Below are positions 40,290 through 50,695 of a stretch of DNA of 64,000 nt, piece after piece. The first letter of the stretch is position 1. Every line of letters starts with the position of its first letter. The DNA is from Calliopum simillimum (Eukaryota; Arthropoda; Insecta; Diptera; Lauxaniidae): positions 16,617,187-16,681,186 of the forward strand of contig OX638368.1 in NCBI GenBank assembly GCA_951812925.1, written 5' to 3'. The translations under genes and the position numbers were made by a program. The notes beneath the pieces are model-generated. The model was given only the letters and a program-made list of their open reading frames with translations. It was not told the origin of the DNA and did no database searches.

Positions 40290-40361
40290 GTCACGTAGGG
40301 CTAGTCAAGATGTATCGCTTATGTCACGCAGTGTTGACAATTTATCTGTGCCAGTTAGAAG
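40290..40361 (+). CDS. Internal coding exon 2 (72 nt, symmetric phase)
   Basis: Acceptor TTTTAATCAATGTAG ends at 40289 and donor AG|GTAAGT is at 40361/40362, a close match to consensus. It enters and leaves in phase 2 and adds 24 codons; the joined reading across the first boundary is SRSRRAS, then QDVSLMSRSVDNLSVPVRR. RRAS is a consensus PKA-type site and the two SRSV motifs could be further kinase or 14-3-3 sites (inference). Too short for a six-frame scan, but supported by both splice sites, phase match and the related SRSVDHG sequence in the next exon. Because its length is a multiple of three it could be an optional cassette. Confidence 0.8.
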
Positions 40362-41793
40362 GTAAGTAATGAACCAAATTTTTACTTTCATCTATAAATT
40401 ATCTAACCAATATGTATGTATATCGGAATACAAAATTATCTAAGCATGTTCAATAACAATGTAATACATTTGTGACTTGCAATTTTTATCACTCTTAATA
40501 TCTGTAAATTTGTTATTAAAGCACGATAATATATAATGCTGCACCTTTTGAGAGCATGTTCTGGAGAATTTAAACTTTTTTTTTCTTTTGCATATGTACA
40601 TACATTGATTAGTTATGAAATTAACAGAAATGCAAAAATAACCGTGAAATCAAGCAGCCAACATTTATAAGTATTACTATCTATTTTTGAGTAGTTGTTG
40701 AAAACCAGAAAGGTAAGATGCTAATAAAAGTAATGAAAAGCTTTCATAGCTTATAAACACTTGACAGTAGTTCTGAGTTTTTTATCGATATATTATTATA
40801 TGTATATATTTCAAAATCCGATGAAATTTGAAATGCAAAAGTATTTTCCTCAGGCAAGAATTTTTCCATTTGAATATTTACTCTTACGTAATACAGAGCA
40901 GGCATTGAAATAAGCCGTAATAATACCCTATTTCTGCAGTAATAACTTCAAATTTGCAGTAATAACTTCAGAATATTGTAAAAAGTTGTAATAATAATTT
41001 TCACCCAAATTCATACTTCTCATTTTATTTCGCTTATAACCGTTGTTTAAGTTGTCTAAACTCACAAATTTGGGCTAAAATGCAGCAACCACAATAAGTA
41101 CTGGGCAACTCTACTTTAAACATATTTTTATAAATGCATTCGAAGAAAATTTCGCTATAAATTTTCAATTTTAAATTGAACCATTGCCACGATATCTGTT
41201 ATTTAATATTAATATTTAATATTAATCACTTGAATTAGCCATTAAAAAAAATTTTTTAAAAATTGCAAATAAAAACAAAAAAATTCTGCAGTAATAACTT
41301 TTTCTTATTTCAACCCCTGATACAAAGTATGACTAAATGAACAGTATATAAGAAGTTTGTGCAGAAACCGACTTAATTTTTATGCAGTAGTTTCTCGACT
41401 TTGCTTTGAATATCTCAGTGCTATGGAATAATCTCCCAAGAAACTTTCTATATGTTCATATCGTCAACGGAGCTTTTTGAGATAAAAACATACTTTCGTA
41501 TTTTTCAGATCAATATCATATCTGTGCTCAGATGACAACAATAAGTATCTCATGTTTTCATAATTTTACAAGAAAGTTAAATTTGAAGTTGATATGAAAA
41601 AATCACAAAATTCGGTTTTTTAAGTTGTTTTCCTAAGAAACTACATATTCTAGAGCAAATCTGGTTTTGCCAGTTTGTAGATCTCACCGAAAACAGTACC
41701 CTGAACTGCATGACTCATTTTCACAATAAATACTCGATACCCGATTTTGCCATATGAGCACAGACATATTAGAGAAAGAATTATATGAGACCA
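40362..41793. other. Unassigned intron DNA
   Basis: AT-rich; TGCAGTAATAACTT-type phrases recur near 40938-40970 and 41289, but no gene or element is supported. Confidence 0.3.
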
Positions 41794-42245
41794 CAGTAGG
41801 GTGTATTCGTGCGTTCGAGGACACTCCTGGCAGAGGCCCCTTTGAGAATTTTCCCCCTTCCTAGTACATCGTGGCAGAATTTTCCCCCTTTCTAGTACAT
41901 CTTTGCAGAATTGCTCCTGTAGGAGCCCCTTCCTAGTATATCTTGGCAGAATTGCTGCTGTAGGAGACAGAATATTTTTTCCTAGTTGAATTTTTTTAAA
42001 GATATTTTTCTTTTGTTTTTATTTTTGTTGTTTTGTCAGTAATTTTTTGTTGTTGTTTTATATGCTAATGGGGTTATGGTGAACATATACCTTAGTAGAT
42101 TATGGAGGTTGTTCTAAAACTTATTGTTACCGGAAGCGATGACTCATATTATTAGGTATTAAAATCATGCTATCTGACGAATATAATTTTTTTTATATGT
42201 AAAAAATAGATTTTGTATATTAGGTACTTACACTATTATACATTT

Positions 42246-43143
42246 CCCAGTGTGCCAAACGGACTCGTTTCGGATCCGTAACGGGTTCATATTTTCGTAC
42301 TTCTTATCCGTTACGGAATCCGTTACGTATCCGTTACTGATCCGTTTGCGGGAAGGATTCCTAAAAAAAAAAACGAATCGTTTTTTCTACTTTTATGGAT
42401 CCGTACATCCAAAACGAATTCATAACGGATTCGCTTTAATAATGTTAATGCTGCTTATAAAAAAAAAAGAAAACAGGGTGAAGCGCTTATTTTTAATTAA
42501 AAAAAAACAAAATAACAAAAAAAAAAAAAAAATTACTAGCCCGGCCGGGAGTCGAACTCAGGCTCCCGGGGTATTACTCTTTCATACACGAGACGTTAGA
42601 CAACTAGGCTATTGACTGATATGATGTTTACTTAACTAATGTAGACTTAATTGATGTTGAGATTTAAAGTTTGTATATTAAACAAATTTCTGTTGTTTTT
42701 TATAAGTAATCTGTGTTGTTTTTCTTCCCTTCTTTTGATAAAAAATGTTATATACTCAAATTTGGAATCAAAAACATTTTTTCAAACAGAGTTTGAAAAG
42801 TTTACAAAAAATCATACGCAATAAAATAAAAAGAAAAAAAAAAAAAACATATCAAAAATATTTTTTTTATCATAAAAATTAAATAAAGCAAATCCGTTTT
42901 GAATTCGTTTTTACATAAGTTTCGGATTCGAAACGGGCCCGCACTGCGCAATTAAATTTTTTTTTATTCGCTAATAAGCGCTTCAAAATGTTTTTTTTTT
43001 ATCTAAACAAAGCGTTTTGAATTCGTTTTTGATGTACGTTACGGGTTCGAAATGGATCCGTTACCGCGGATTACGTTTTTTATACCTTTATGAACTCGTA
43101 ATGGATTCGAAACGGATCCTCATCCGTTTTTGTGCACATTGGG
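42246..43143. mobile_element. CCCA/TGGG element with tRNA-like core, inserted in fold-back arm
   Basis: Starts CCCAGTGTGCCAAACGG and ends CCGTTTTTGTGCACATTGGG. TT flanks both sides; the opposite arm of the host fold-back keeps the uninterrupted site CATTTATAAC, which proves the insertion and the 2-bp duplication. Subterminal regions on both sides are built of ATCCGTTACGG / CGTAACGGAT variants. A tRNA-like sequence lies between the arms. No protein frame. Confidence 0.85.
42543..42615 (-). tRNA. tRNA-like sequence inside CCCA/TGGG element
   Basis: Minus strand: A box TAGCCTAGTTG (42601-42611) and B box GAGTTCGACTCC (42548-42559) at tRNA-like spacing. The T stem CTGAG/CCCGG pairs only in part, and the acceptor is unclear. 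Probably a decayed tRNA or Pol III promoter module; no anticodon assigned. Confidence 0.55.
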
Positions 43144-45492
43144 TTATAACATTTTTTTTTCGAACAGATTATACAGGATCCTTAATAATCCAACAAAGGT
43201 CAAGATGATCAAATTCATATCCACGCCACCCTTCCAGAGACTAGAATTTTCAATATGAAATTGAAATTAATGTATCAGGTTATCAGAAACTTAGACTGGG
43301 AGAAAATCTTAAAATTTATTATGATTACAAGTCTTATTTGTATACCTTAGTGGATCACATATTTTATATGTCAACCAATTTTCGATAAACAAATATGTGT
43401 GTATGTACGTCGTATGCTGCAATTTGTTTATTGATCATTTTTCCCTCTTGCTTTGTTGAAGCTAAAATATACGTATAATATTGGCAGCTTCTCTATATTG
43501 AGTATTAAATTTCAGTCTAAATAAACAATCAAACAAAAGACACTTTAATCCATAAAATGTATTCAGTATGTGTCTGATCTTGAAATTTTGCAAGTTCTTG
43601 ACCTATATTAAATAAGAACAAGAGTAAAGTTTTTTTTTTTTGTATTTTTTTAATAGCTTATTGATATTTCGTTACAAAATTTTTCTTAGAAGTAATACAA
43701 TTTTTCTTAAAGATTTATTTATGTTTTTCCAAAAGTGTATTGAAGATTCAACCAATCAATCAATCAATCAATTGATCAACCATATATGTATTTTATTTAA
43801 ACTATAATGCCACCTTCTTTATTTAAGGGTTATTATGTAGATTCTGGACAAAAATATGACATTTTATATGGAAATCTACATATTAAAATTCAAAATTCTC
43901 AAAAATGGGTGCGAAGCTATAAAGATCTACCAAATGTTTACTAGGTGAGCTTTAACTCTTAAGGTGAATACATCAACCAAGTACTGATGACACACCATAT
44001 GATATGGATTATGATGCTGTGCGCCACATTATGGTCTGTGCAAATGATGAACCATATTACTAGGCACATACATTTGCTGGCGAATATATGAAGGTAGAAT
44101 ATAATATTATCATATTCTCAAATTGTAACAAAATAATGCTACCAAGCATTTGCTAGTACCTAAAATACAAGCAAGATAGATACATTCATATCTATAACAG
44201 TTCAAATAAAAATATTTTCAAATTTTCAAATATTTGAAAAATTTGCAAAATTTTGAAAAATTTGAAAAAAGTTTAAATTTTTAAAATTTTCAAATATTTG
44301 AAAATATTTGAAAAATTTTAAAAATTTTGAAAAATTTTAAAAAAGTGTTAATTTTTCAAATTTTCATAAACAAATTTAGCAAAAAATATATAGATGATAA
44401 CATAAGATACTGAAACCAACGTTCATCCAATTCGTAATCGTAAATAACGAATTCGGTCTTTAGTTAGTATAGCCCATTTCTCTCAAATGATTCTACACAT
44501 GAGAGAAGATCAGACACATACTGAATACATTTTATGGATTAAAGTGTCTTTTGTTTGATTGTTTATTTAGACTGAAATTTAATACTCGATATAGAAAAGC
44601 TGCCAATATTATACGTATAAGTATTTTAGCTTCAACAAAGCAAGAGGGAAAAATGATCAATAAACAAATTGCAGCATACGACGTACATACACACATATTT
44701 GTTTATCGAAAATTGGTTGACATATAAAATATGTGATCCACTAAGGTATACAAATAAGACTTGTAATCATAATAAATTTTAAGATTTTCTCCCAGTCTAA
44801 GTTTCTGATAACCTGATACATTAATTTCAATTTCATATTGAAAATTCTAGTCTCTGGAAGGGTGGCGTGCAAATGAATTTGATCATCTTGACCTTTGTTG
44901 GATTATTAAGGATCCTGTAACATCTGTTCGAAAAAAAAATGTTATAAATGTATAATAGTGTAAGTACCTAATATACAAAATCTATTTTTTACATATAAAA
45001 AAAATTATATTCGTCAGATAGCATGATTTTAATACCTAATAATATGAGTCATCGCTTCCGGTAACAATAAGTTTTAGAACAACCTCCATAATCTACTAAG
45101 GTATATGTTCACCATAACCCCATTAGCATATAAAACAACAACAAAAAATTACTGACAAAACAACAAAAATAAAAACAAAAGAAAAATATCTTTAAAAAAA
45201 TTCAACTAGGAAAAAATATTCTGTCTCCTACAGCAGCAATTCTGCCAAGATATACTAGGAAGGGGCTCCTACAGGAGCAATTCTGCAAAGATGTACTAGA
45301 AAGGGGGAAAATTCTGCCACGATGTACTAGGAAAGGGGAAAATTCTCAAAGGGGCCTCTGCCAGGAGTGTCCTCGAACGCACGAATACACCCTACTGACC
45401 ACTAGCCCGAAACGCTGCTTAAAAACTGAAAAAGCAGAAAACATACATAGAAAAACTGAAAAGTATCGAAGAAAATCCAAACATTTTGATAT

Positions 45493-45923
45493 ATGTACAT
45501 TAGGCCGGGTCAATTTATTAGGGAGGCAAAAAATTGGCAAAGAGTATAGCAACAAAACAATCTACGAAAAATTCTAAGAAACTTTGCCCAAGAAACCATG
45601 GGTCTAAAATCAATATCGAGCCGCCGTAAATTGCGTTGAAGTTTTGTATTTTGTACTTTGTACTTTAAAATACAAAAAGAATAAGAAAAAATTCAAATTT
45701 TTTTTACTTGTTTCATATAAAATTATTCAAAGTATTTGAATTTTTTGTTTTTTTTTTTATTGAATTTTAAAGTACTACATACAAAACTTCAACGCAATTT
45801 TCGGCGGCTCGATATTGATTTTTGTCCCATGGTTTCTTGGGCAAAGTTTCTTAGAATTTTTCGTAGATTGTTTTGTTGCTATACTCTTTGCCACAAAAAA
45901 GTGTGACCCGGCCTAATGTACAT
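45493..45923. mobile_element. 430-bp hairpin MITE, GGCCGGGTC ends
   Basis: ATGTACATTAGGCCGGGTC and its complement bound arms of about 180 bp that include CAAAGAGTATAGCAACAAAA, CAAGAAACCATGGG and ATCGAGCCGCCG, and their complements. The centre is an AT-rich stretch with TTTTGTA / TACTTTAAAATAC. The exact duplication is unclear because the flanks are palindromic. Confidence 0.85.
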
Positions 45924-45933
45924 ATTGGGTGTA

Positions 45934-46803
45934 CAACTTAAAAACCGGAATTTTTTAGCGAAATTTGATGCTTTATTGTGGAAAAATGTAACAATATATT
46001 TTATTCAAAGTATTGTCCATTGAAGCTACAACATTTCCCCATCTTTCAGGCAATTTATGAATTCCATCCCAAAAAAATTGCGCCGGCTTGGCGGCCAAAA
46101 ATGAATCTATCCAATTTTCGATACCTTGAACATAAGTGAAGCGTATTCCTGATAGGGCATTCTGCATCGATCGGAACAAATGGTAGTCTGATGGTGCAAG
46201 GTCTGGGCTATAAAGCGGGTGAGGCAAAATTTCGCATCCGTTGTTTTCCGTTGTTTTCCAGGTAATTTTTGACTGGGGCAGCAATATGTGGCCGAGCGTT
46301 GTCATGATGAAAAATTATTGCTTCGTGTCTGGTCGCATTTTCCGGGCGTTTTTCGACGATGGCACGATTCAAACGTATTAATTGTGTTCGATAGAGGTCA
46401 CCTGTGAGCATTACAGAGCATTACCTTGGCACCATGGATATTTGCCTTTGGCTGGGAAGGTCCTGGTTGTCCGGGCTTCATATATGAATGTTTGCATTTC
46501 GGGTTGTCGTAATGGATCCATTTTTCATCCCCAGTCACGATCCGATGCAAAAATGACTTTCCGCAGCAGTTTTCTTTGCAAAAAAATGACCCAACAGAAC
46601 CTCCCGCAAATGCTGTCTTTTTCTCCAATTTTCGAAGTTATTCATCGTGAAAAATAATAATGATGCACACAAGATAAAATTGATTTGTTAACTGATTTTG
46701 ACAGCTGTCAAATATACCTTCAAAATGACATATATATAAAGTTCGAGCTTTAACGATATTTGTTAGTACGGACATCCACCGTCAAATTCCGGTTTTTAAG
46801 TTG
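45934..46803 (-). mobile_element. Internally deleted mariner transposon
   Basis: Ends CAACTTAAAAACCGGAATTT (left) and its complement (right), each flanked by TA (45932-45933, 46804-46805). At 870 bp it is shorter than the usual roughly 1.3 kb of mariner elements, and it lacks the N-terminal half of the transposase. Confidence 0.9.
45973..46660 (-). pseudogene. Mariner transposase pseudogene
   Basis: On the minus strand in at least three frame-shifted pieces: FLHRIVTGDEKWIHYDNPK with the first catalytic Asp, a HDNARPH block with the second, and YSPDLAPSDYHLF with the third, followed by LAAKPAQFFWDGIHKLPERW. This D,D34D-type layout identifies the mariner family. The N-terminal helix-turn-helix region is deleted and frameshifts separate the blocks, so it cannot make an active transposase. 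The strong residue conservation suggests a fairly recent invasion. Confidence 0.92.
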
Positions 46804-46852
46804 TATATAGCCGAAAAGTGTCGAAAAATTCGACAATGGTCGGAAGTAATAG

Positions 46853-47287
46853 CCCAACAGAAAATTTCGATGCGCATCCCCAAGATGCAATAGCGATGCG
46901 CGTCCTTTTCACATCTAAAGGGCTGATTTGTATGTGAATATTTTCTGCGCTATAGGTAGGCAAAAGGCAGCTTTATTTTTTTATTTGTTTTTTTTTAAAA
47001 TATTTTTTATTGTCATCCAAAAAGTATCCAAAGAGCATTTCTGGTGGCGAGAACAAAGCGCATCCAAAGAGCATTTCTGAATGCGAGAGCGATGCTCATC
47101 GAAAGAGCATTTCTGGTAGCGAGAGCGATGCGCATCCAAAGAGCATTTCTTGTAGCGAGAACGAAGCGCTTCCTTCCAATGACATGCCAATGTTAATTTC
47201 AGCGCTTTTGGATACGATAGAGATGCGCTTCACTGCTGCTTTAGAGCGCTTCAGAAGCGCTATTAATACGCTCCAGTCCCCATTGGG
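46853..47287. mobile_element. CCCA/TGGG element with 2-bp duplication AG and 36-bp minisatellite
   Basis: Starts CCCAACAGAAAATTTCG and ends CCCCATTGGG; AG flanks both ends (46851-46852, 47288-47289). GATGCGC/GCGCTTC motifs near the ends link it to the 23242 element. A 36-bp tandem array lies inside. Confidence 0.65.
47025..47170. repeat. Four copies of a 36-bp tandem repeat
   Basis: Unit near ATCCAAAGAGCATTTCTGGT followed by AGCGAGAGCGATGCGC, four copies with few changes. Because 36 is a multiple of three, both strands stay open; a plus-strand frame at 47010-47351 (113 codons) reads a 12-residue HPKSISGSESDA-type repeat. Probably not a gene. Confidence 0.85.
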
Positions 47288-47545
47288 AGAGAATCCTCGA
47301 ACAAGTATTACAATCGAAAAAAAAAACCCTTTGAAGAGAGTATTAAAATAAATATTCAATGAAAGACGATTTGTAGCAAAAAATTATGGAAAGACATCAA
47401 GACATACAATTCTGATAAAAGGTTTTGTACATAATTTTGCAGATCCAAATATCTGGATGATAATACAAAAAAACTAATGTATTCATGATAATCAAATTGT
47501 TTGTAAAAATTTCATCGACCCTATAGTAATGGCTTTATGTAAGAT

Positions 47546-47605
47546 AACAGTAACGGATCCGTAACGGATAAAAAAGCGGAGATATGAACCGTTTGGCACA
47601 CTGGG
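47546..47605. mobile_element. Solo right end of CCCA/TGGG element
   Basis: GGATCCGTAACGGATAAAAA, then GCGGAGATATGAACCG and TTTGGCACACTGGG match the right end of the 36693 element. No left end with a matching flank was found, so it is a fragment. Confidence 0.7.
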
Positions 47606-49214
47606 TAAGAACTTATATTTAATATGAAATTAATTTTCAAATCGATTTCATCCAAGCTGACGGATTTTATTATAGCCAATACCAGGCTGCATAGGCTAGT
47701 ATCAGGATTAACTTTAAAGATTACTATATTTGAGAACTAAATTATGATAAAAACTTAGTTTAAGTCGGATTTCATTTGGTATATTTCAAATATTTTTTTT
47801 AAAAAAAACTTGAGAGTACTTTGCTTTATGGGAGAAACAGTAGACGACTATTAACTTTAAAGTAAATTTTCTCAAGAGATCTGCACCTTAAAGAAGACTA
47901 AACTAACGCAATAATATGTAGTCCAGTTTTTCATTGTTTTCAATGTGTCAGCTTTTCTGGTACCAAAGCATTTTTCCATTATACTGTCACTTCTCCTTGA
48001 CCAGTTACACTTGTTCTGAGTAACTTGGTTAGAGTTTCTGTTAATTATTAATGATTGTGAGACTATTCCATCTTTACTACTACTAAAATTTTATTTCTAG
48101 GATGATATCGGCTTTTACCTTAGAAACATAAGCACTTAAGATTTATAAGTTAAAATCTAAAAAAGAGTTCCATTACAAAGTCAAACTCATACGATGAGTA
48201 TGCAGATAACTTATCAAAGAAGAATCCTCGAAAATGTTTCAAAAACAATCAATAACGCATTGTTAACAAATCTACACACAGTTTCATAATTGACAAATCC
48301 ACTTAAGTAATAGATATCTTAAAAATAATTGAAAAAAATTACTTAATACAAATTATAGATAGATAGATTCAAGTAGATAGATAGATACTTAGATAGCTAA
48401 TGAAATAAATAGACGCGATAAAAGTACATAAGTGAGTGACAACAAAAACAACGTTAAGTATTCGACACTTACGTACGTAGTAATTTGATTTGATGCGGAC
48501 GCATCAATGTCAACAACCTTCGCTCACGTTTTTCGAGTGCAATAAAACAAAACTGTTGTTTTTTTTTTCATATAAACTTTATTTTGTGACTTGTAAATAT
48601 TTTACCCATTTTTGTTTTGTTTTCAATTTTTCTGTACAAATGTAACGTCTGACTCAGCAGCCGCATAGCCGCAATATGTGTACTTGAAATCAATTTGCCC
48701 ACACCTGCATACGGCGGTGTTTCAATAGTGATAAATCTATGCACAAAATAACACAAAAATACAACTAATACGCTATTTATCATTTGATATTTTTTGTTAT
48801 TTTTTTGGAGTGCAAACAACAAATTTATTATCTACGAAAATTCAAGTTGACATCAAGTATTAAGATAATCAATTGAAATAAAATTTATTACGTTTTAATT
48901 TGATAAAAATAAACTAACCGCACTACCAATTTTACCATAGAACATAAAACGATTTAGGAATATTTGGAACATTTTGTTTAGGCTGAAGTTGCATATGCGT
49001 GGTCTTTTATCGAAAAATTAATATATTCCCCTCCACCTTCGAAGCTTACATAAAGCTTTCAAAGGCGTAATAACCAAAAAAACTCAATGGCAATATAGCG
49101 AACCGATAGAACCTAGGTATGATGTTATTTATTTCATCTGCAACCACGCAGGCATTAGTGAGGGTCAATATAACCAGGCAATACTGACATATATCATTAA
49201 CGATCGCGCTGACA
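47606..49214. other. Unassigned intron DNA with (TAGA)n
   Basis: No gene. A short imperfect TAGA/GATA microsatellite lies near 48356-48400. Confidence 0.35.
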
Positions 49215-49840
49215 TTATCAGACCGTTTCTATTTATTTTCACCAAAAACATGCTTGAATTCAATTTTTAATTTGTTTTGATTCTACTCGCTATGTATGTA
49301 TCCACATATGTAAACATAACATTACGGAAACTATGATAATACAAGGCTTAATTGGACCAATTCTTGAAACCATGACTGATTTCGTATTGATTCTGGTCGT
49401 CACATAGCAATTCTATTCTTTTACAAGCAAATATTAGAAAAATTAGAGACATTTTCAGACCATGTTGGTATATTTTAACCAAATCTATACTTGAACCCAT
49501 GGTTGATTTTGTCTTGATTATGGTCGAGACATATAAAAACTTTATTCCTTTACAAACAAATATAGCAAGAACTGGCAATAGACAGATTTGGTATAATCTG
49601 GTAATAGTGGCATGTTTCATTTCATCATAAGACCATTATGACTTTCTTTTTCACCGAACCATATGAATCTGGGATTAATTTTATCTTGATTCTGGCTGTC
49701 ATGTATCAGTCCTATTCATTTACAAGCAAACTTAACAAGATGAATAATATTTATAATGAGGAAATATCAAACCAATTTGGTTTATTTTCACCAAAACCAT
49801 ACTTAAAACAATCAATAGAATTGATGAACACATTAACTAA
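49215..49840. repeat. Diverged tandem repeats of about 130-160 bp
   Basis: Units share ATTTTCACCAAAMCATACTTG, then GATTTTGTCTTGATTMTGGTC and then TTACAAGCAAATATWARAA, seen near 49230, 49360, 49490 and 49650. Frames on both strands reflect the repeat. Confidence 0.6.
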
Positions 49841-50501
49841 TTTTGTTCAATATCAATAATTTTTGAGAAAATATATCATTCTATGGTTTCAACTATCTTA
49901 TACGAAGTGGCATCTGGCAGTTTTTTTTCGGAATTTATCGATAACTTATGCAAAAGAACAATTTTACATAAGGAATAATAATATTGAATATTAAGAAACT
50001 CGACGAAATAACCAATTTTAATTAAAAAATTTTCGAATATGCAAAATAAATTCTAGAGACGGATTGAAAAGATGAATAGGAAAATTGAAATGCTAAGTAT
50101 AATAACTTTGTTGAAAAAAATGTACCTTGTAAATGGAGCAACGTATGCACAAATGTAGCAAAAACTTTGCATTTCCTGCAAATCAAAGTTAAAGTACTTC
50201 CGTATACCTGATCTTGGTAGTACGACTCCGGGATGGAATTCAACTGACCACAACAAACGAGATCATGCTACGCAAATGGGGTCATACTCACCAGAGATCT
50301 TACATACAAGTTTACTGTCAAACATTTAAACGGAGTTCACAACATACCAATGACATGATAGACCAAAAACCACTTGGAAAGGGCATTTAGAGAGGAAAAT
50401 AGATCAAACTGATAAACATGAAAGAAGATCAGTCATCAAAAAGCACCGCATAAAATGGATACGTTTCATATTGGGGCTATGCTCTCCTTTGAAATTATAG
50501 A

Positions 50502-50695
50502 TTACTTTCTTTACTTTTAAGTCCCTTTAGTATTGATTTTAAACTTTTTTGGTATTAAATTCCAATTTTTTCCAAAAAAGTTTAAAATTTATTCCAAAAA
50601 GGTATGAAATTTATTCCAAAATAGTTTAAAGTTAATAATTTTTTTGGTATTGTTGTATATAAATACTTTTTGAATTTAAAACTAAAGTGAAATTT
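50502..50695. mobile_element. Short relative of the 60816 TIR element, without tRNA core
   Basis: GTATTGATTTTAAACTTTTT near the left and TTGTATATAAATACTTTTTG plus AAATTTTTACTG at the right match the ends of the 60816-61533 element, while the central about 500 bp including the tRNA-like sequence is missing. AAATTTATTCCAAAA repeats occur inside. Confidence 0.6.

Larger units (their letters stand above)
41794..45397. mobile_element. 3.6 kb fold-back element with about 890-bp arms
   Basis: Termini CAGTAGGGTGTATTCGTGCG and its inverse; ACCA on both sides (41790-41793, 45398-45401) may be the target duplication. The right arm (44507-45397, 891 bp) is nearly identical to the left arm (41794-43581) once the 898-bp insertion at 42246-43143 and its 2-bp duplication are removed. 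Outer arms contain short repeats of CCTAGTACATC and GCAGAATT. The spacer (43582-44506) is AT-rich, with a (TCAA)n run near 43750 and AAATTTTGAAAA-type low complexity at 44210-44380. No transposase frame was seen. The superfamily is not recognised. Confidence 0.85.

Noticed and set aside
42246..47605. One 5.4 kb element from the left end at 42246 to the solo right end at 47605, which share a 17-bp end
   Set aside because: 42246 already has a partner end at 43143 with matching TT flanks and an empty site; the base pairs after 47605 do not match TT.
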